Made by a program: the position numbers and the translations under genes | Shown here: in pieces, positions 7,933-16,484 of the stretch | Layout: each line of letters starts with the position of its first letter | Position numbering within the stretch: the first letter of the stretch is position 1 | Assembly (NCBI RefSeq): GCF_049898325.1 | Contig: NZ_JAFCXL010000002.1 | Coordinates: 1 to 64,000 of the forward strand | Direction of reading: 5' to 3' | Length of the DNA stretch: 64,000 bases | DNA from: JAFCUW01 sp049898325 | GTDB lineage: Bacteria > Pseudomonadota > Gammaproteobacteria > Burkholderiales > Burkholderiaceae_D | The notes under the pieces: model-generated | What the model saw: only the letters and a program-made list of their open reading frames with translations | Told to the model about the DNA's origin: nothing | Database searches by the model: none

Positions 7933-9222
7933 TCAATGGGCCGGCGCCAGCCTGGCTGGCGCGGCGTCCGCCAGCACCGCCTTGTTCTCTTTGACCAGGC
8001 ACCACAACAGCGCCGAGACAGCCAGGCAGGCGCCGCAGATATAGAACAGTACGTTGGTGTCGGCGGCGTCCCTCATGACGTAGCCCACGCCCGTCGACAG
8101 CAGTTGCGGCAGCACCACCGACAAATTAAACATCCCCATGAAAAAGCCCATGCGGCGCTTGTCGACCTTTTCGCTCATGATGGCGAACGGCAGGCTGACC
8201 ACGGCGCTCCAGCCGATGCCCACCAGCGCCATCAGCGCGTACAGGCGGTGCGGCGTGGTGGCCATGGTGGCGATGGCGAAGTAGGCGGCGGCCATGATGG
8301 CCATGCAGGCGACCTGGGTGCGCACGCGGCCGATGCGGCGGGCGACGGGCGCCAGCACCAGCGCCGGCAGCACGAAGCCCACCACGTTCATGACGGCGAA
8401 CGAGATGGCGATCACGTGGCCCGACTGGGCGGCGATGCTGGCCGGGGCGACATCGCGCACGACGATGTGCTGCTGGATAAACGCGATGATGTAGACGAAC
8501 ATCGACTGCACCCCCAGCCAGGCGAAGCCATGGGCAAAATAGATGCGCCACAGCTGGCCCCATTCGGTGGGCGTGGCGACGATGGCCTCACCCTGGTTCT
8601 CGATACGCAGCGCGCGCGGCTCCGTCACGAACCACATCGGCAGCACCGAGAACGCCAGCACCACCACCACGCCGATCGAGATCAGCGCGTAGTTGTCGAT
8701 GAAGGCGCCGATCAGGTAGGCCAGCACGCCAAAAAAACCGGAGATGGTCTGCATCCAGGTAAAGCCGCGGGTGCGGGCGTCGCCCTCGGGGGTGACGTCG
8801 GCAATGAGGGCGCGGGTGGGATTGAAGCCGATATTGATCGACAGGTCCAGCGTGAGGGCGACGATCACCGCCACCACCAGCAGGTTGCCGATGCCGAGCA
8901 GGCTGGCCACCTGGTCGATGCGGGGCAGCAGAAACACCATCAGCGCCGCCAGCACGCCGCCGACCACGATGAAGGGGCGGCGGCGGCCCCCCCAGAACCA
9001 CACCTTGTCGCTGATCAGGCCGATAATGACCTGGCCGAGGATGCCGGCCAGCGGACCGGCCGCCCAGACGATGCCGATTTCGTGGATGTCGAGGTGGTAC
9101 TTGGTCGAGAGCAGCCAGCTCAGCGCCGAGATCTGGATGCACAGGGCGAAGCCCATCGCCGTCGACGGCAGGCTGATGATGGCGTTGAAGGCCGGCGTCA
9201 GGCGCCGTTGCATGTCCAGCAT
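7933..9222 (-). CDS. MFS sugar transporter, SLC45-like
   Basis: This is an inner-membrane transporter of 429 aa with about twelve hydrophobic segments. The loop motif between helices 2 and 3 (GLISDKVWFWGGRRRPF) and the NIGFNPTRALIADVTP segment are typical of the sucrose/maltose-type (SLC45, MalT-like) branch of the major facilitator superfamily. It is divergent from a second transporter of the same kind and sits in a region of alpha-glucan enzymes, so uptake of maltose, maltodextrin or another glucoside is likely (inference). The ATG has a good ribosome site (CTGGAG) seven bases upstream. The divergent promoter region carries two operator-like sites. Confidence 0.88.
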   Translation of the reverse strand: MLDMQRRLTPAFNAIISLPSTAMGFALCIQISALSWLLSTKYHLDIHEIGIVWAAGPLAGILGQVIIGLISDKVWFWGGRRRPFIVVGGVLAALMVFLLPRIDQVASLLGIGNLLVVAVIVALTLDLSINIGFNPTRALIADVTPEGDARTRGFTWMQTISGFFGVLAYLIGAFIDNYALISIGVVVVLAFSVLPMWFVTEPRALRIENQGEAIVATPTEWGQLWRIYFAHGFAWLGVQSMFVYIIAFIQQHIVVRDVAPASIAAQSGHVIAISFAVMNVVGFVLPALVLAPVARRIGRVRTQVACMAIMAAAYFAIATMATTPHRLYALMALVGIGWSAVVSLPFAIMSEKVDKRRMGFFMGMFNLSVVLPQLLSTGVGYVMRDAADTNVLFYICGACLAVSALLWCLVKENKAVLADAAPARLAPAH

Positions 9223-9248
9223 GGTGTCTCCAGAAAGAAGGGTGTGTC

Positions 9249-9263
9249 TGTTCTTTGACTACA
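9249..9263. promoter_or_regulatory. candidate glucan-cluster operator, site 1
   Basis: TGTTCTTTGACTACA lies in the divergent region between the two MFS transporter genes, 27 bases upstream of the minus-strand start. It fits the pattern TGTnnTTTnnCTACA seen at three other control sites of the cluster, and it resembles the HexR/RpiR-type palindrome TGTARTnnnAYTACA. The regulator is inferred, not shown. Confidence 0.5.
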
Positions 9264-9338
9264 AAAGTATTGCTGTCTTTGCAGCAGTGCCGGCGATTCT
9301 ACTATGGAACGGTTTAGATTGACACTCAGAAAAGCCCA

Positions 9339-9353
9339 TGTTACTTTCCTACA
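9339..9353. promoter_or_regulatory. candidate glucan-cluster operator, site 2
   Basis: TGTTACTTTCCTACA is the second site of the shared pattern, about 100 bases before the plus-strand MFS gene. The two sites in this divergent region are 90 bases apart from start to start, which would allow separate or cooperative control of the two transporters. Confidence 0.45.
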
Positions 9354-9450
9354 AATATTGGCCCATCCTGCCTGCTCGCGCGTTCGCGGCGGCAGCGCAC
9401 AAGGCCGCCAGGCCGGCGCCAAGTCCGGCTGGAACACTCCCGGAGACCCG

Positions 9451-10794
9451 ATGGACCAGCACGCCGTTCTTTCCCCCCTTGCTCGCAAGCCGCGCCTGAC
9501 ATTCTGGCAGCTGTGGAACATGAGCTTCGGCTTTTTCGGCATCCAGTTCGGCTTCGCGCTGCAAAACGCCAATACCAGCCGGATTTTCTCCACGCTGGGC
9601 GCCCAGCCCGACGACCTGGCCCTGTTCTGGCTGGCCGCTCCCGTCACCGGCCTGCTGGTCCAGCCCATCATCGGCTACCTGAGCGACAACAGCTGGCACC
9701 CCACCTGGGGCCGGCGCCGGCCGTTCTTCTTCGCCGGCGCCGTCGCCGCCTCGATTGCCCTGGTCCTGATGCCCAATTCGCCGGTGCTGTGGATGGCGGT
9801 GGCGGTGCTGTGGCTGATGGACGCGGCGATCAACGTGTCGATGGAGCCGTTCCGCGCCTTCGTCGGTGACAAGCTCGATCCGGCCCAGCAGACCGCCGGC
9901 TACGCCATGCAGACCTTTTTTATCGGCTGCGGCGCCGTCATCGCCTCGCTGCTGCCGACCATTTTCTCGGACGGCTTCGGCGTCTCGAACGTGCCCGTCA
10001 ACGGCATGATCCCCGACACCGTGCGCTTTTCCTTTTATGTGGGCGGCGCCGTGTTCTTCCTCGCCGTGCTGTGGACGGTGCTGACGGCGCGCGAAACGCC
10101 GCCCGCCGACCTGGCCGTCTTCCGCGCCCAGCGCCAGCGCAACCGCAGTTTCGGCGGCGCCGTGCGCGGCATTTTCGGCGGCCTGCTGCAGATGCCCAAG
10201 ACCATGCTGCAACTGGCGCTGGTGCAGTTCTTTACCTGGATCGCCCTGTTCGCCATGTGGATTTACACGGGCACCTCGATCGCCGATACCGTCTTCGGCA
10301 GCAGCGACCCGCAGTCGCCTGCTTACCAGGCGGCCGGTAACTGGGTCGGCGTCATGTTCGGCGTCTACAACGGTGTCTCGGCGCTGGCCGCCTTCATCTT
10401 GCCCGTGCTGGCCAGATGGACCAGCCGCAAGGCGGTGCACGCGGTCTGCCTCGTCATCGGCGGCGCCAGCCTGGCCAGCCTGTTTTTCATCACCACCAAG
10501 ACCATGCTGCTCGTGCCGATGGTGGGCGTGGGCATCGCCTGGGCCAGCATCCTGACCATGCCCTACGCGATCCTGGCAGGCGCGCTGCCGCCGGCGCGCA
10601 TGGGCTATTTCATGGGGCTGTTTAATATTTTCGTCGTCATCCCGCAGATTCTGTCGAGCCTGCTGCTGGGCTGGATGACCACCCACGCCTTCGGCGGCCA
10701 CAGCGTCAAGACGCTGGTGCTGGGCGGCGCCTGCATGGCCATCGCGGGCGGCTTGACCTTGTTCGTGACGGACCGCGCCGACCCGGCCGCGTGA
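9451..10794 (+). CDS. MFS sugar transporter, SLC45 / MalT-like
   Basis: This is an inner-membrane transporter of 447 aa with about twelve membrane segments. It has the WGRRRPFFF loop after helix 2 and an LMDAAINVSMEPFRAFVGD segment, both typical of SLC45-like maltose/sucrose porters. I choose ATG 9451, which has CGGAGACCCG just upstream and begins directly before the first conserved segment (LTFWQLWNMSFGFFGIQFG). The reading frame extends upstream to 9304 but that part looks non-coding. Phosphoglucomutase follows after 86 bases and alpha-amylase after that, which points to maltose or maltodextrin import for cytoplasmic breakdown. It is paralogous to the divergent MFS gene. Confidence 0.9.
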   Translation: MDQHAVLSPLARKPRLTFWQLWNMSFGFFGIQFGFALQNANTSRIFSTLGAQPDDLALFWLAAPVTGLLVQPIIGYLSDNSWHPTWGRRRPFFFAGAVAASIALVLMPNSPVLWMAVAVLWLMDAAINVSMEPFRAFVGDKLDPAQQTAGYAMQTFFIGCGAVIASLLPTIFSDGFGVSNVPVNGMIPDTVRFSFYVGGAVFFLAVLWTVLTARETPPADLAVFRAQRQRNRSFGGAVRGIFGGLLQMPKTMLQLALVQFFTWIALFAMWIYTGTSIADTVFGSSDPQSPAYQAAGNWVGVMFGVYNGVSALAAFILPVLARWTSRKAVHAVCLVIGGASLASLFFITTKTMLLVPMVGVGIAWASILTMPYAILAGALPPARMGYFMGLFNIFVVIPQILSSLLLGWMTTHAFGGHSVKTLVLGGACMAIAGGLTLFVTDRADPAA

Positions 10795-10880
10795 GGGGAA
10801 GGGCACAGCGGAACACCTCGACGCGCCCGCGTGTGATAGCGTATTGAACTTACGACAACTCATTCACAGCGAGACCCCCG

Positions 10881-12512
10881 ATGTCCATCCTCACCGTCGC
10901 CACCGTTCCCTTCGCCGGCCAGCGCCCCGGCACCTCCGGCCTGCGTAAAAAAGTCACCGAATTCCTGCAGCCGGGCTACCTGGAAAACTTCGTCGAAGCG
11001 ATTTTTAATACGCTGGGCGACTGCCGCGGCAAGACCCTGGTAGTGGGCGGCGACGGCCGCTATTTCAACCGCACGGCCACCGGCATCATCGTGCGCATGG
11101 CCGCCGCGCACGGCTTTGCCCGCGTGCTGGTGGGGCAGAACGGCATCCTGTCGACGCCGGCCGTGAGCTGCGTGATCCGCAAGCACGGCGCCTTCGGTGG
11201 CCTGATCCTGTCGGCCAGCCACAACCCGGGCGGCCCGGACGGCGACTTCGGCATCAAGTACAACGGCGACAATGGCGGCCCGGCGCCGGAAAAATTCACC
11301 GACGCCGTGTATGCGGCCACCGGCACGCTGGCACAGTACCGCATCAGCGACGCCGCCGCGCCAGCGCTCGACGCCATCGGCAGCACGCAGTTCGACGGCA
11401 TGCAGGTCGAGGTGATCGACTCGGTGGCCGACTACGCCGCGCTGATGGGCGAATTGTTCGACTTCCCCGCCATCGCCCGCCTGTTCGCCAGCGGTTTTAC
11501 CATGCGCTACGACGGCATGCACGCCGTCGGCGGGCCGTACGCCCACGCCATCTTCGAGTCAATGCTGGGCGCACCCGCCGGCACCGTCATCAACGGCACG
11601 CCGCTGGAGGATTTCGGCGGCCACCATCCAGACCCGAACCCCGTCAGCGCCGCCGAACTGATCGACATCATGTTCGGCGCCGACGCGCCCGACTTCGGCG
11701 CCGCCTCCGACGGCGACGCCGACCGCAACATGATCGTCGGCCGCGCCCTGGCGGTGACGCCCTCGGACAGCCTGGCCATCCTGGCCGCCAACGCCACCAT
11801 CGCCCCCGGCTACCGGGACGGTTTGCGCGGCATCGCCCGCTCAATGCCGACCTCGACCGCCGCCGACCGCGTCGCCCGCGCGCTCGGCATCCCCAGCTAC
11901 GAAACCCCCACCGGCTGGAAGTACTTCGGCAACCTGTTAGATGCCGGCATGGCCACCCTGTGCGGCGAAGAGAGCTACGGCACCGGCTCGAACCACATCC
12001 GCGAGAAGGACGGCATCTGGGCGATCCTGTTCTGGCTCAACCTGCTGGCGGCGACCAACAAGCCCGTCGACACCATCGTGCGCGAACACTGGGCGCGCTT
12101 TGGCCGTAACTATTATTCGCGCCACGACTACGAGGCGGTCGAGGTGGCGCCGGCCGAGGCAATGATGGCGCAGTTGCGCGAACGGGTGGCCACGCTGGCC
12201 GGCACGCAACTGGGCTCCTTCACCGTCGCGCTGGCCGACGATTTTGCGTACACCGATCCGGTCGATCATGCGCTCGCCACCGGCCAGGGCATCCGCATCG
12301 TCATGACGGACGGCTCGCGCATCGTGTTCCGCCTGTCCGGCACCGGCACCGAGGGGGCGACGGTGCGCCTGTACCTGGAACAATACGAAGCCGACCCGGC
12401 CCGCCACGAGCGCGATCCGCAGCAGGCGCTGGCGCCGCTGGCGGCGATCGCCGAGCAGCTCTCGCAACTGCAATCGCGCACGGGGCGCAGCACGCCCACC
12501 GTCATCACCTGA
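10881..12512 (+). CDS. pgm: phosphoglucomutase, alpha-D-glucose specific
   Basis: The enzyme interconverts glucose-1-phosphate and glucose-6-phosphate in the cytoplasm. The length (543 aa) suits the alpha-D-phosphohexomutase family of glucose-specific Pgm. The phospho-serine loop is SASHNPGG with S113 as the phosphate carrier, and the metal-binding loop DGDADRN lies near residues 277-283. The GEESYGTGSNHIREKDG sugar-binding segment and the C-terminal RLSGTGTEGA phosphate-binding loop are present. It sits between a sugar transporter and a secreted alpha-amylase, with 23 bases to the latter, so these genes are probably one transcription unit channelling glucan-derived glucose phosphate into glycolysis or glycogen. 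Confidence 0.96.
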   Translation: MSILTVATVPFAGQRPGTSGLRKKVTEFLQPGYLENFVEAIFNTLGDCRGKTLVVGGDGRYFNRTATGIIVRMAAAHGFARVLVGQNGILSTPAVSCVIRKHGAFGGLILSASHNPGGPDGDFGIKYNGDNGGPAPEKFTDAVYAATGTLAQYRISDAAAPALDAIGSTQFDGMQVEVIDSVADYAALMGELFDFPAIARLFASGFTMRYDGMHAVGGPYAHAIFESMLGAPAGTVINGTPLEDFGGHHPDPNPVSAAELIDIMFGADAPDFGAASDGDADRNMIVGRALAVTPSDSLAILAANATIAPGYRDGLRGIARSMPTSTAADRVARALGIPSYETPTGWKYFGNLLDAGMATLCGEESYGTGSNHIREKDGIWAILFWLNLLAATNKPVDTIVREHWARFGRNYYSRHDYEAVEVAPAEAMMAQLRERVATLAGTQLGSFTVALADDFAYTDPVDHALATGQGIRIVMTDGSRIVFRLSGTGTEGATVRLYLEQYEADPARHERDPQQALAPLAAIAEQLSQLQSRTGRSTPTVIT

Positions 12513-12535
12513 TTATTTACTTTACCGGATCACGC

Positions 12536-14191
12536 ATGAAACTACACGCACTTGTCCTCTCACTGCTGGGTTTTGCCACCGCGCTGCCCCTTGCCGCGGC
12601 CCCCGCCAGGCCTTTTTCATGGGACAACGCGACCGTGTATTTCGTGCTGACCGACCGCTTCAACAACGGCGACCCGTCCAACGACCACGCCTACGGCCGC
12701 AAGGACGACGCGGCGCCCCTGCGCGGCTACATGGGCGGCGATTTTGCCGGCATCACGGCGAAAATCCGCGCGGGGTATTTTACTGACCTGGGCGTGGACG
12801 CCATCTGGATCTCGCCCCCCGTCGAACAGATCCACGGCGCCACCGACGAGGGCAGCGGCAAGTCCTACGGTTTTCACGGCTACTGGGCGCGCGACTTCAC
12901 CAGCATCGACGCCAGCCTGGGCAGCGAAGCGGCGCTGCACCAACTGGTCGACAGCGCGCACGCGCGCGGCATCCGCGTGATCCTCGACGTGGTGATGAAC
13001 CACACCGGCCCCGTCACCGCCGAGGACCCCGTGTGGCCCGCCGACTGGGTGCGTACCAGCCCCACGTGCACTTACAAGGATGCCGCCAGCACCATCGACT
13101 GCACCCTGGTGAGCAATCTGCCCGACATCCGCACGGGCAGCAAGCAGGCCGTCAAGTTGCCGCCGGCGCTGGTGGCGAAGTGGAAGCGGGAAGGGCGCTA
13201 TGACCAAGAGACGGCGCAGCTGGACGCGTTTTTCAAGCGCACCGGCTACCCGCGCACGCCGCGCTATTACCTGGTCAAGTGGCACGCCGACTGGATCCGA
13301 AAATACGGGTTCGACGGCCTGCGCGCCGACACCGTCAAGCACACCGAGCCCGATGTCTGGGCCGACCTGAACCGGGTCGCCAGCGCCGCCTTCGAGGACT
13401 GGAAGAAGGCCAATCCGGCCAAGCGCATCGACGACACGCCGTTCTTCAGCACGGCCGAAGTGTACAACTACACGATCGGCCATGGCCGCAGCTTCGACCT
13501 GGGCGGCGGCACCCTCGTCGATTACTACGGGCAGGGCTTCCACAGCATGATCAACTTCGGCATGAAGCAGGACGCGCAGCAGGATCTGGAACCGCTGTTC
13601 GCCAGTTATGCGCAGGCGCTGGGCGGCCCGCTGGCGGGCGTGTCGGTGCTCAACTACCTCAGCTCGCACGACGACGGCGAGCCCTTCGACGCCGCCCGCG
13701 TGCGCGCCATCGATGCCGGCACCCGCCTCTTGCTCACCCCCGGCGCCGCCCAGATTTACTATGGCGACGAAAGCGCGCGCCGGCTCGACATTGCCGCCGC
13801 CAGCGGCGACGCCAGGCTGCGCAGCTTCATGAACTGGGACGAACTGGCCCGCAACGACGCGCGCGGCGCGGTCGGCGTGGCCGACGTGCGCCGGCACTGG
13901 GCCACGCTGGGGCGCTTTCGCCAGGCCCACGTGGCCATCGGCGCCGGCCAGCACCAGATGCTGCAGGCCTCACCCTACGTCTTCAAGCGCAGCTACGACA
14001 AGGCGGGGCTGCGCGACACCGTGGTGGTGGCGCTGGGCCTGCCGCCGGACCAGCGCACGGCCATTCCCGTGCGGGGCGTGTTCAAGGACGGCCAGCGGCT
14101 GCGCGACGCCTATTCGGGCACCAGCGCCATCGTCGCCAATGGCGTGGTGGCGTTCCCCACCGCGTCGGCCATCGCCCTGATTTCCGAATAA
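12536..14191 (+). CDS. secreted alpha-amylase, GH13
   Basis: This is an alpha-1,4-glucan hydrolase exported to the periplasm or outside. A signal peptide covers residues 1 to about 22 (cleavage after an ALPLAAA-type site). The GH13 barrel motifs are complete: region I DVVMNH, region II GLRADTVKH with the nucleophile D265, region III AEVY with the acid/base E308, and region IV SHDD with H378 and D379. Length is 551 aa. It follows pgm by 23 bases and is followed by the glucokinase-RpiR gene, which has its own promoter. It could act on starch, glycogen or cyclodextrins; the exact specificity cannot be told from the sequence. Confidence 0.93.
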   Translation: MKLHALVLSLLGFATALPLAAAPARPFSWDNATVYFVLTDRFNNGDPSNDHAYGRKDDAAPLRGYMGGDFAGITAKIRAGYFTDLGVDAIWISPPVEQIHGATDEGSGKSYGFHGYWARDFTSIDASLGSEAALHQLVDSAHARGIRVILDVVMNHTGPVTAEDPVWPADWVRTSPTCTYKDAASTIDCTLVSNLPDIRTGSKQAVKLPPALVAKWKREGRYDQETAQLDAFFKRTGYPRTPRYYLVKWHADWIRKYGFDGLRADTVKHTEPDVWADLNRVASAAFEDWKKANPAKRIDDTPFFSTAEVYNYTIGHGRSFDLGGGTLVDYYGQGFHSMINFGMKQDAQQDLEPLFASYAQALGGPLAGVSVLNYLSSHDDGEPFDAARVRAIDAGTRLLLTPGAAQIYYGDESARRLDIAAASGDARLRSFMNWDELARNDARGAVGVADVRRHWATLGRFRQAHVAIGAGQHQMLQASPYVFKRSYDKAGLRDTVVVALGLPPDQRTAIPVRGVFKDGQRLRDAYSGTSAIVANGVVAFPTASAIALISE

Positions 14192-14198
14192 ACCCATT

Positions 14199-14227
14199 TT
14201 GATGTAATAGATGCAATGGGGTATGCT
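14199..14227 (+). promoter_or_regulatory. sigma70-type promoter of the glucokinase-RpiR gene
   Basis: TTGATG (14199-14204) and TATGCT (14222-14227) are separated by 17 bases and lie about 30 bases before the ATG. The spacer starts with TGTAAT (14203-14208 overlapping), which equals one half of the HexR/RpiR-type operator; the other half is not conserved. Autoregulation is possible but unproven. Confidence 0.5.
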
Positions 14228-14256
14228 ACGCCGACCCCGCAACCGCCCCACCACTG

Positions 14257-16104
14257 ATGAGCAAACCTATCGACGCCGAACAGAAGTACAGCCGCACCGC
14301 CTACGCCGACGGCCCCCGCCTGCTGGCCGATATCGGCGCCACCCACGCCCGCTTTGCGCTCGAGACGGCGCCCGGCGTGCTGCGCGCCGTGCGCGTGCTC
14401 ATGTGCGACGATTATTCGGGCATCGTGCCGCTGCTCCATTCCTACCTGGCCGACCATGCCGGCACGCGCATCCATCACGCCGCCTTCGCGCTGGCCAATC
14501 CCATCAGCGGCGACCTGATTCGCATGACCAACCGCGACTGGCAGTTTTCCACCGACGAGGTGCGCCGCGAACTGGGCCTGTCGACCCTCCTGATCGTCAA
14601 CGACTTCACGGCGCTGGCGATGTCACTGCCGGTGCTGTCGGGCGACAGCCTGCTGCAGGTGGGAACGGGCGCGCCGGCCGCCAACGCCGTCGTCGGCGTG
14701 CTGGGGCCGGGCACGGGCCTGGGCGTGTCGGGCGTGATTCCCACGCTCGACGGCTTCGTCACGCTGGGCAGCGAAGGCGGCCACGTCAACTTCGCCCCGG
14801 CCGACGAGCGCGAGTTCGCGATCCTTCAATTTGCCTGGAAGGAGTGGCCGCACGTGTCGAACGAGCGCCTGATCTCCGGTCCCGGCATGGAAATCATTTA
14901 CCGGGCGCTGGCCGAGCGCAATGGCGTGGCGGCGGCGCCGCGCACCTCGCCCGAGATCATCAGCGGCGCGCTCGAGCAGCATGACGCGCTGTGCCTGGAA
15001 ACGCTCGAGTGCTTCTGCGGCATGCTGGGCGGCGCCGCCGCCAACCTGGCCGTGACGCTGGGCGCCTTCGGCGGCATTTTTATCGGCGGCGGCATCGTCC
15101 CGCGCATGGCCGAGTGGTTCGCCAGTTCGCCGTTCCGGGCCCGCTTCGAGGCCAAGGGGCGCTTCACCGATTACCTGGCGCAGATCCCCACCTACGTCAT
15201 CATGACGCCCAACCCGGCCTTCTACGGCGTCGCCACGATCCTCTCCGAGCACCTGCGCGGCCGCAGCGGCGCCAACACCCTGATGGAGCGCGTGCAGCAC
15301 CTGCAGCACGAACTGTCGCCCGCCGAACAGCGCGTGGCGACCTTGGTGATCGAGCATCCGCGCAAGGTGCTGGGCGAGCCGATCGCCGAAATCGCCCGGC
15401 TGGCCGAGGTCAGCCAGCCCACCGTGATCCGCTTCTGCCGCTCGCTGGGCTTTCTGGGCCTGGCCGACTTCAAGCTCAAGTTCGCCAGCAGCCTGACCGG
15501 CACCATCCCCGTGCGCCACAGCCAGGTGCGGGTGTCCGACAGCACCCACGACCTGTCGGCCAAGGTGATCGATAATACCGTTTCCGCCATCCTGAAATTT
15601 CGCGACCAGCTCGACGTGCTGTCGATCGACCGCGCCATCGGGCTGCTGCGCAAGGCCAAGCGCGTCGAGTTTTACGCGATGGGCAATGCGCGCGTCGTCG
15701 CGCTGGACGGCCAGCACAAATTTTTCCGCTTCCGCATTCCCACCGCCGCCTACGGCGACTCGCACCTGTTTCAACTGGCCGCCGACCTGCTCAAGCCGGG
15801 CGACGTCGTCATCGCCATTTCGACCTCGGGCCAACTGCCCGAGCTGCTGGCGGCGGTCGACACGGCGCGCGCCGCCGGCGCCGACGTCATCGCCATCACC
15901 AGCAGCAAATCGGCGCTGGCGAAAAAGGCCAGCATCTGCCTGGCGGTCGACCACAGCGAGGACAGCACCACCTTCCTGTCGATGATTTCGCGCATCCTGC
16001 AGTTGCTGCTGATCGACATCATGTCGGTCGGTATCTCGCTGGGGGCGCCCGAGGAGGGCCAGGCCGAGCAGAGCCGGCTGCTGATCTCGCACCTGGACAG
16101 CTGA
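14257..16104 (+). CDS. glk: glucokinase fused to an RpiR-family regulator with SIS domain
   Basis: This is a bifunctional protein of 615 aa. The N-terminal half (about 20-335) is a Glk-type glucokinase: the phosphate loop LLADIGATHARFAL, catalytic D116 in VNDFTA, GPGTGLGVSG, and the EGGHVNF segment. It makes glucose-6-phosphate from glucose and ATP. An RpiR helix-turn-helix domain (about 340-415, EIARLAEVSQPTVIRFCRSLGF) follows, then a sugar-isomerase (SIS) domain (about 455-590) of the kind that binds hexose phosphates. The fusion is known in Burkholderia and relatives; the parts suggest that the product of the kinase, or a phosphate derived from it, tunes the DNA-binding part. Placement in the glucan cluster and the matching operator-like sites support control of these genes (inference). 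The start is the first ATG after a good promoter. Confidence 0.95.
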   Translation: MSKPIDAEQKYSRTAYADGPRLLADIGATHARFALETAPGVLRAVRVLMCDDYSGIVPLLHSYLADHAGTRIHHAAFALANPISGDLIRMTNRDWQFSTDEVRRELGLSTLLIVNDFTALAMSLPVLSGDSLLQVGTGAPAANAVVGVLGPGTGLGVSGVIPTLDGFVTLGSEGGHVNFAPADEREFAILQFAWKEWPHVSNERLISGPGMEIIYRALAERNGVAAAPRTSPEIISGALEQHDALCLETLECFCGMLGGAAANLAVTLGAFGGIFIGGGIVPRMAEWFASSPFRARFEAKGRFTDYLAQIPTYVIMTPNPAFYGVATILSEHLRGRSGANTLMERVQHLQHELSPAEQRVATLVIEHPRKVLGEPIAEIARLAEVSQPTVIRFCRSLGFLGLADFKLKFASSLTGTIPVRHSQVRVSDSTHDLSAKVIDNTVSAILKFRDQLDVLSIDRAIGLLRKAKRVEFYAMGNARVVALDGQHKFFRFRIPTAAYGDSHLFQLAADLLKPGDVVIAISTSGQLPELLAAVDTARAAGADVIAITSSKSALAKKASICLAVDHSEDSTTFLSMISRILQLLLIDIMSVGISLGAPEEGQAEQSRLLISHLDS

Positions 16105-16120
16105 TCGGTTTACGGCCATC

Positions 16121-16166
16121 AATGCGAATGATTCTCGTTTACTTATCCTGAATCGTTCGCTATACT
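16121..16166 (+). promoter_or_regulatory. Fur box and sigma70 promoter of the DUF2325 pair
   Basis: AATGCGAATGATTCTCGTT (16121-16139) closely matches the ferric-uptake-regulator box of betaproteobacteria (GAATGATTCTC core). It overlaps the -35 element TTTACT (16138-16143), which is 17 bases before a strong -10, TATACT (16161-16166). Binding of Fe-Fur here would block the promoter, so the downstream genes should be expressed under iron limitation. Confidence 0.75.
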
Positions 16167-16211
16167 CGTTTCATCCAGCGCCGCGCTGGTTCAATGACAC
16201 GGGAGGGCTGG

Positions 16212-16475
16212 ATGGAAGACCGGGACGGGCAGCATTGTCAACACGTGGGCGTGGCCAGAAATGGCGCCGGCCGCATCACCGTTTGCTGCGAATGCAATGT
16301 GGTCCATGTCGAACTCGACTGCCTGACCCTGCGCTTTACGCCGGCCTCGTTTCGCGCCGTCGCCCAGTTGCTGGCGCACGGCGACGCGACGCTCGAGCAG
16401 GCGCGCCATGACGCCCGCGGCGCCGAGGGCGGCGCCATCAGCGGCGCCGTGGCCGACGGCCCGCGCCTGCACTAG
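16212..16475 (+). CDS. small Cys/His-containing protein, iron-regulated
   Basis: This is a hypothetical protein of 87 aa. I start at ATG 16212, which has a strong GGGAGGG site seven bases upstream, rather than at ATG 16194. The N-terminus holds HCQH (8-11) and a CCEC cluster (25-28) followed by VVHVEL; this Cys/His pattern could bind iron or zinc. The middle (about 35-60) looks like a folded alpha/beta segment and the tail is Ala/Gly rich and probably disordered. It lies under the Fur-box promoter and nine bases before the DUF2325 gene, so the two act together. I do not know the function; a role in iron-starvation response or metal handling is only suggested by context. Confidence 0.7.
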   Translation: MEDRDGQHCQHVGVARNGAGRITVCCECNVVHVELDCLTLRFTPASFRAVAQLLAHGDATLEQARHDARGAEGGAISGAVADGPRLH

Positions 16476-16484
16476 GGGATCGCC

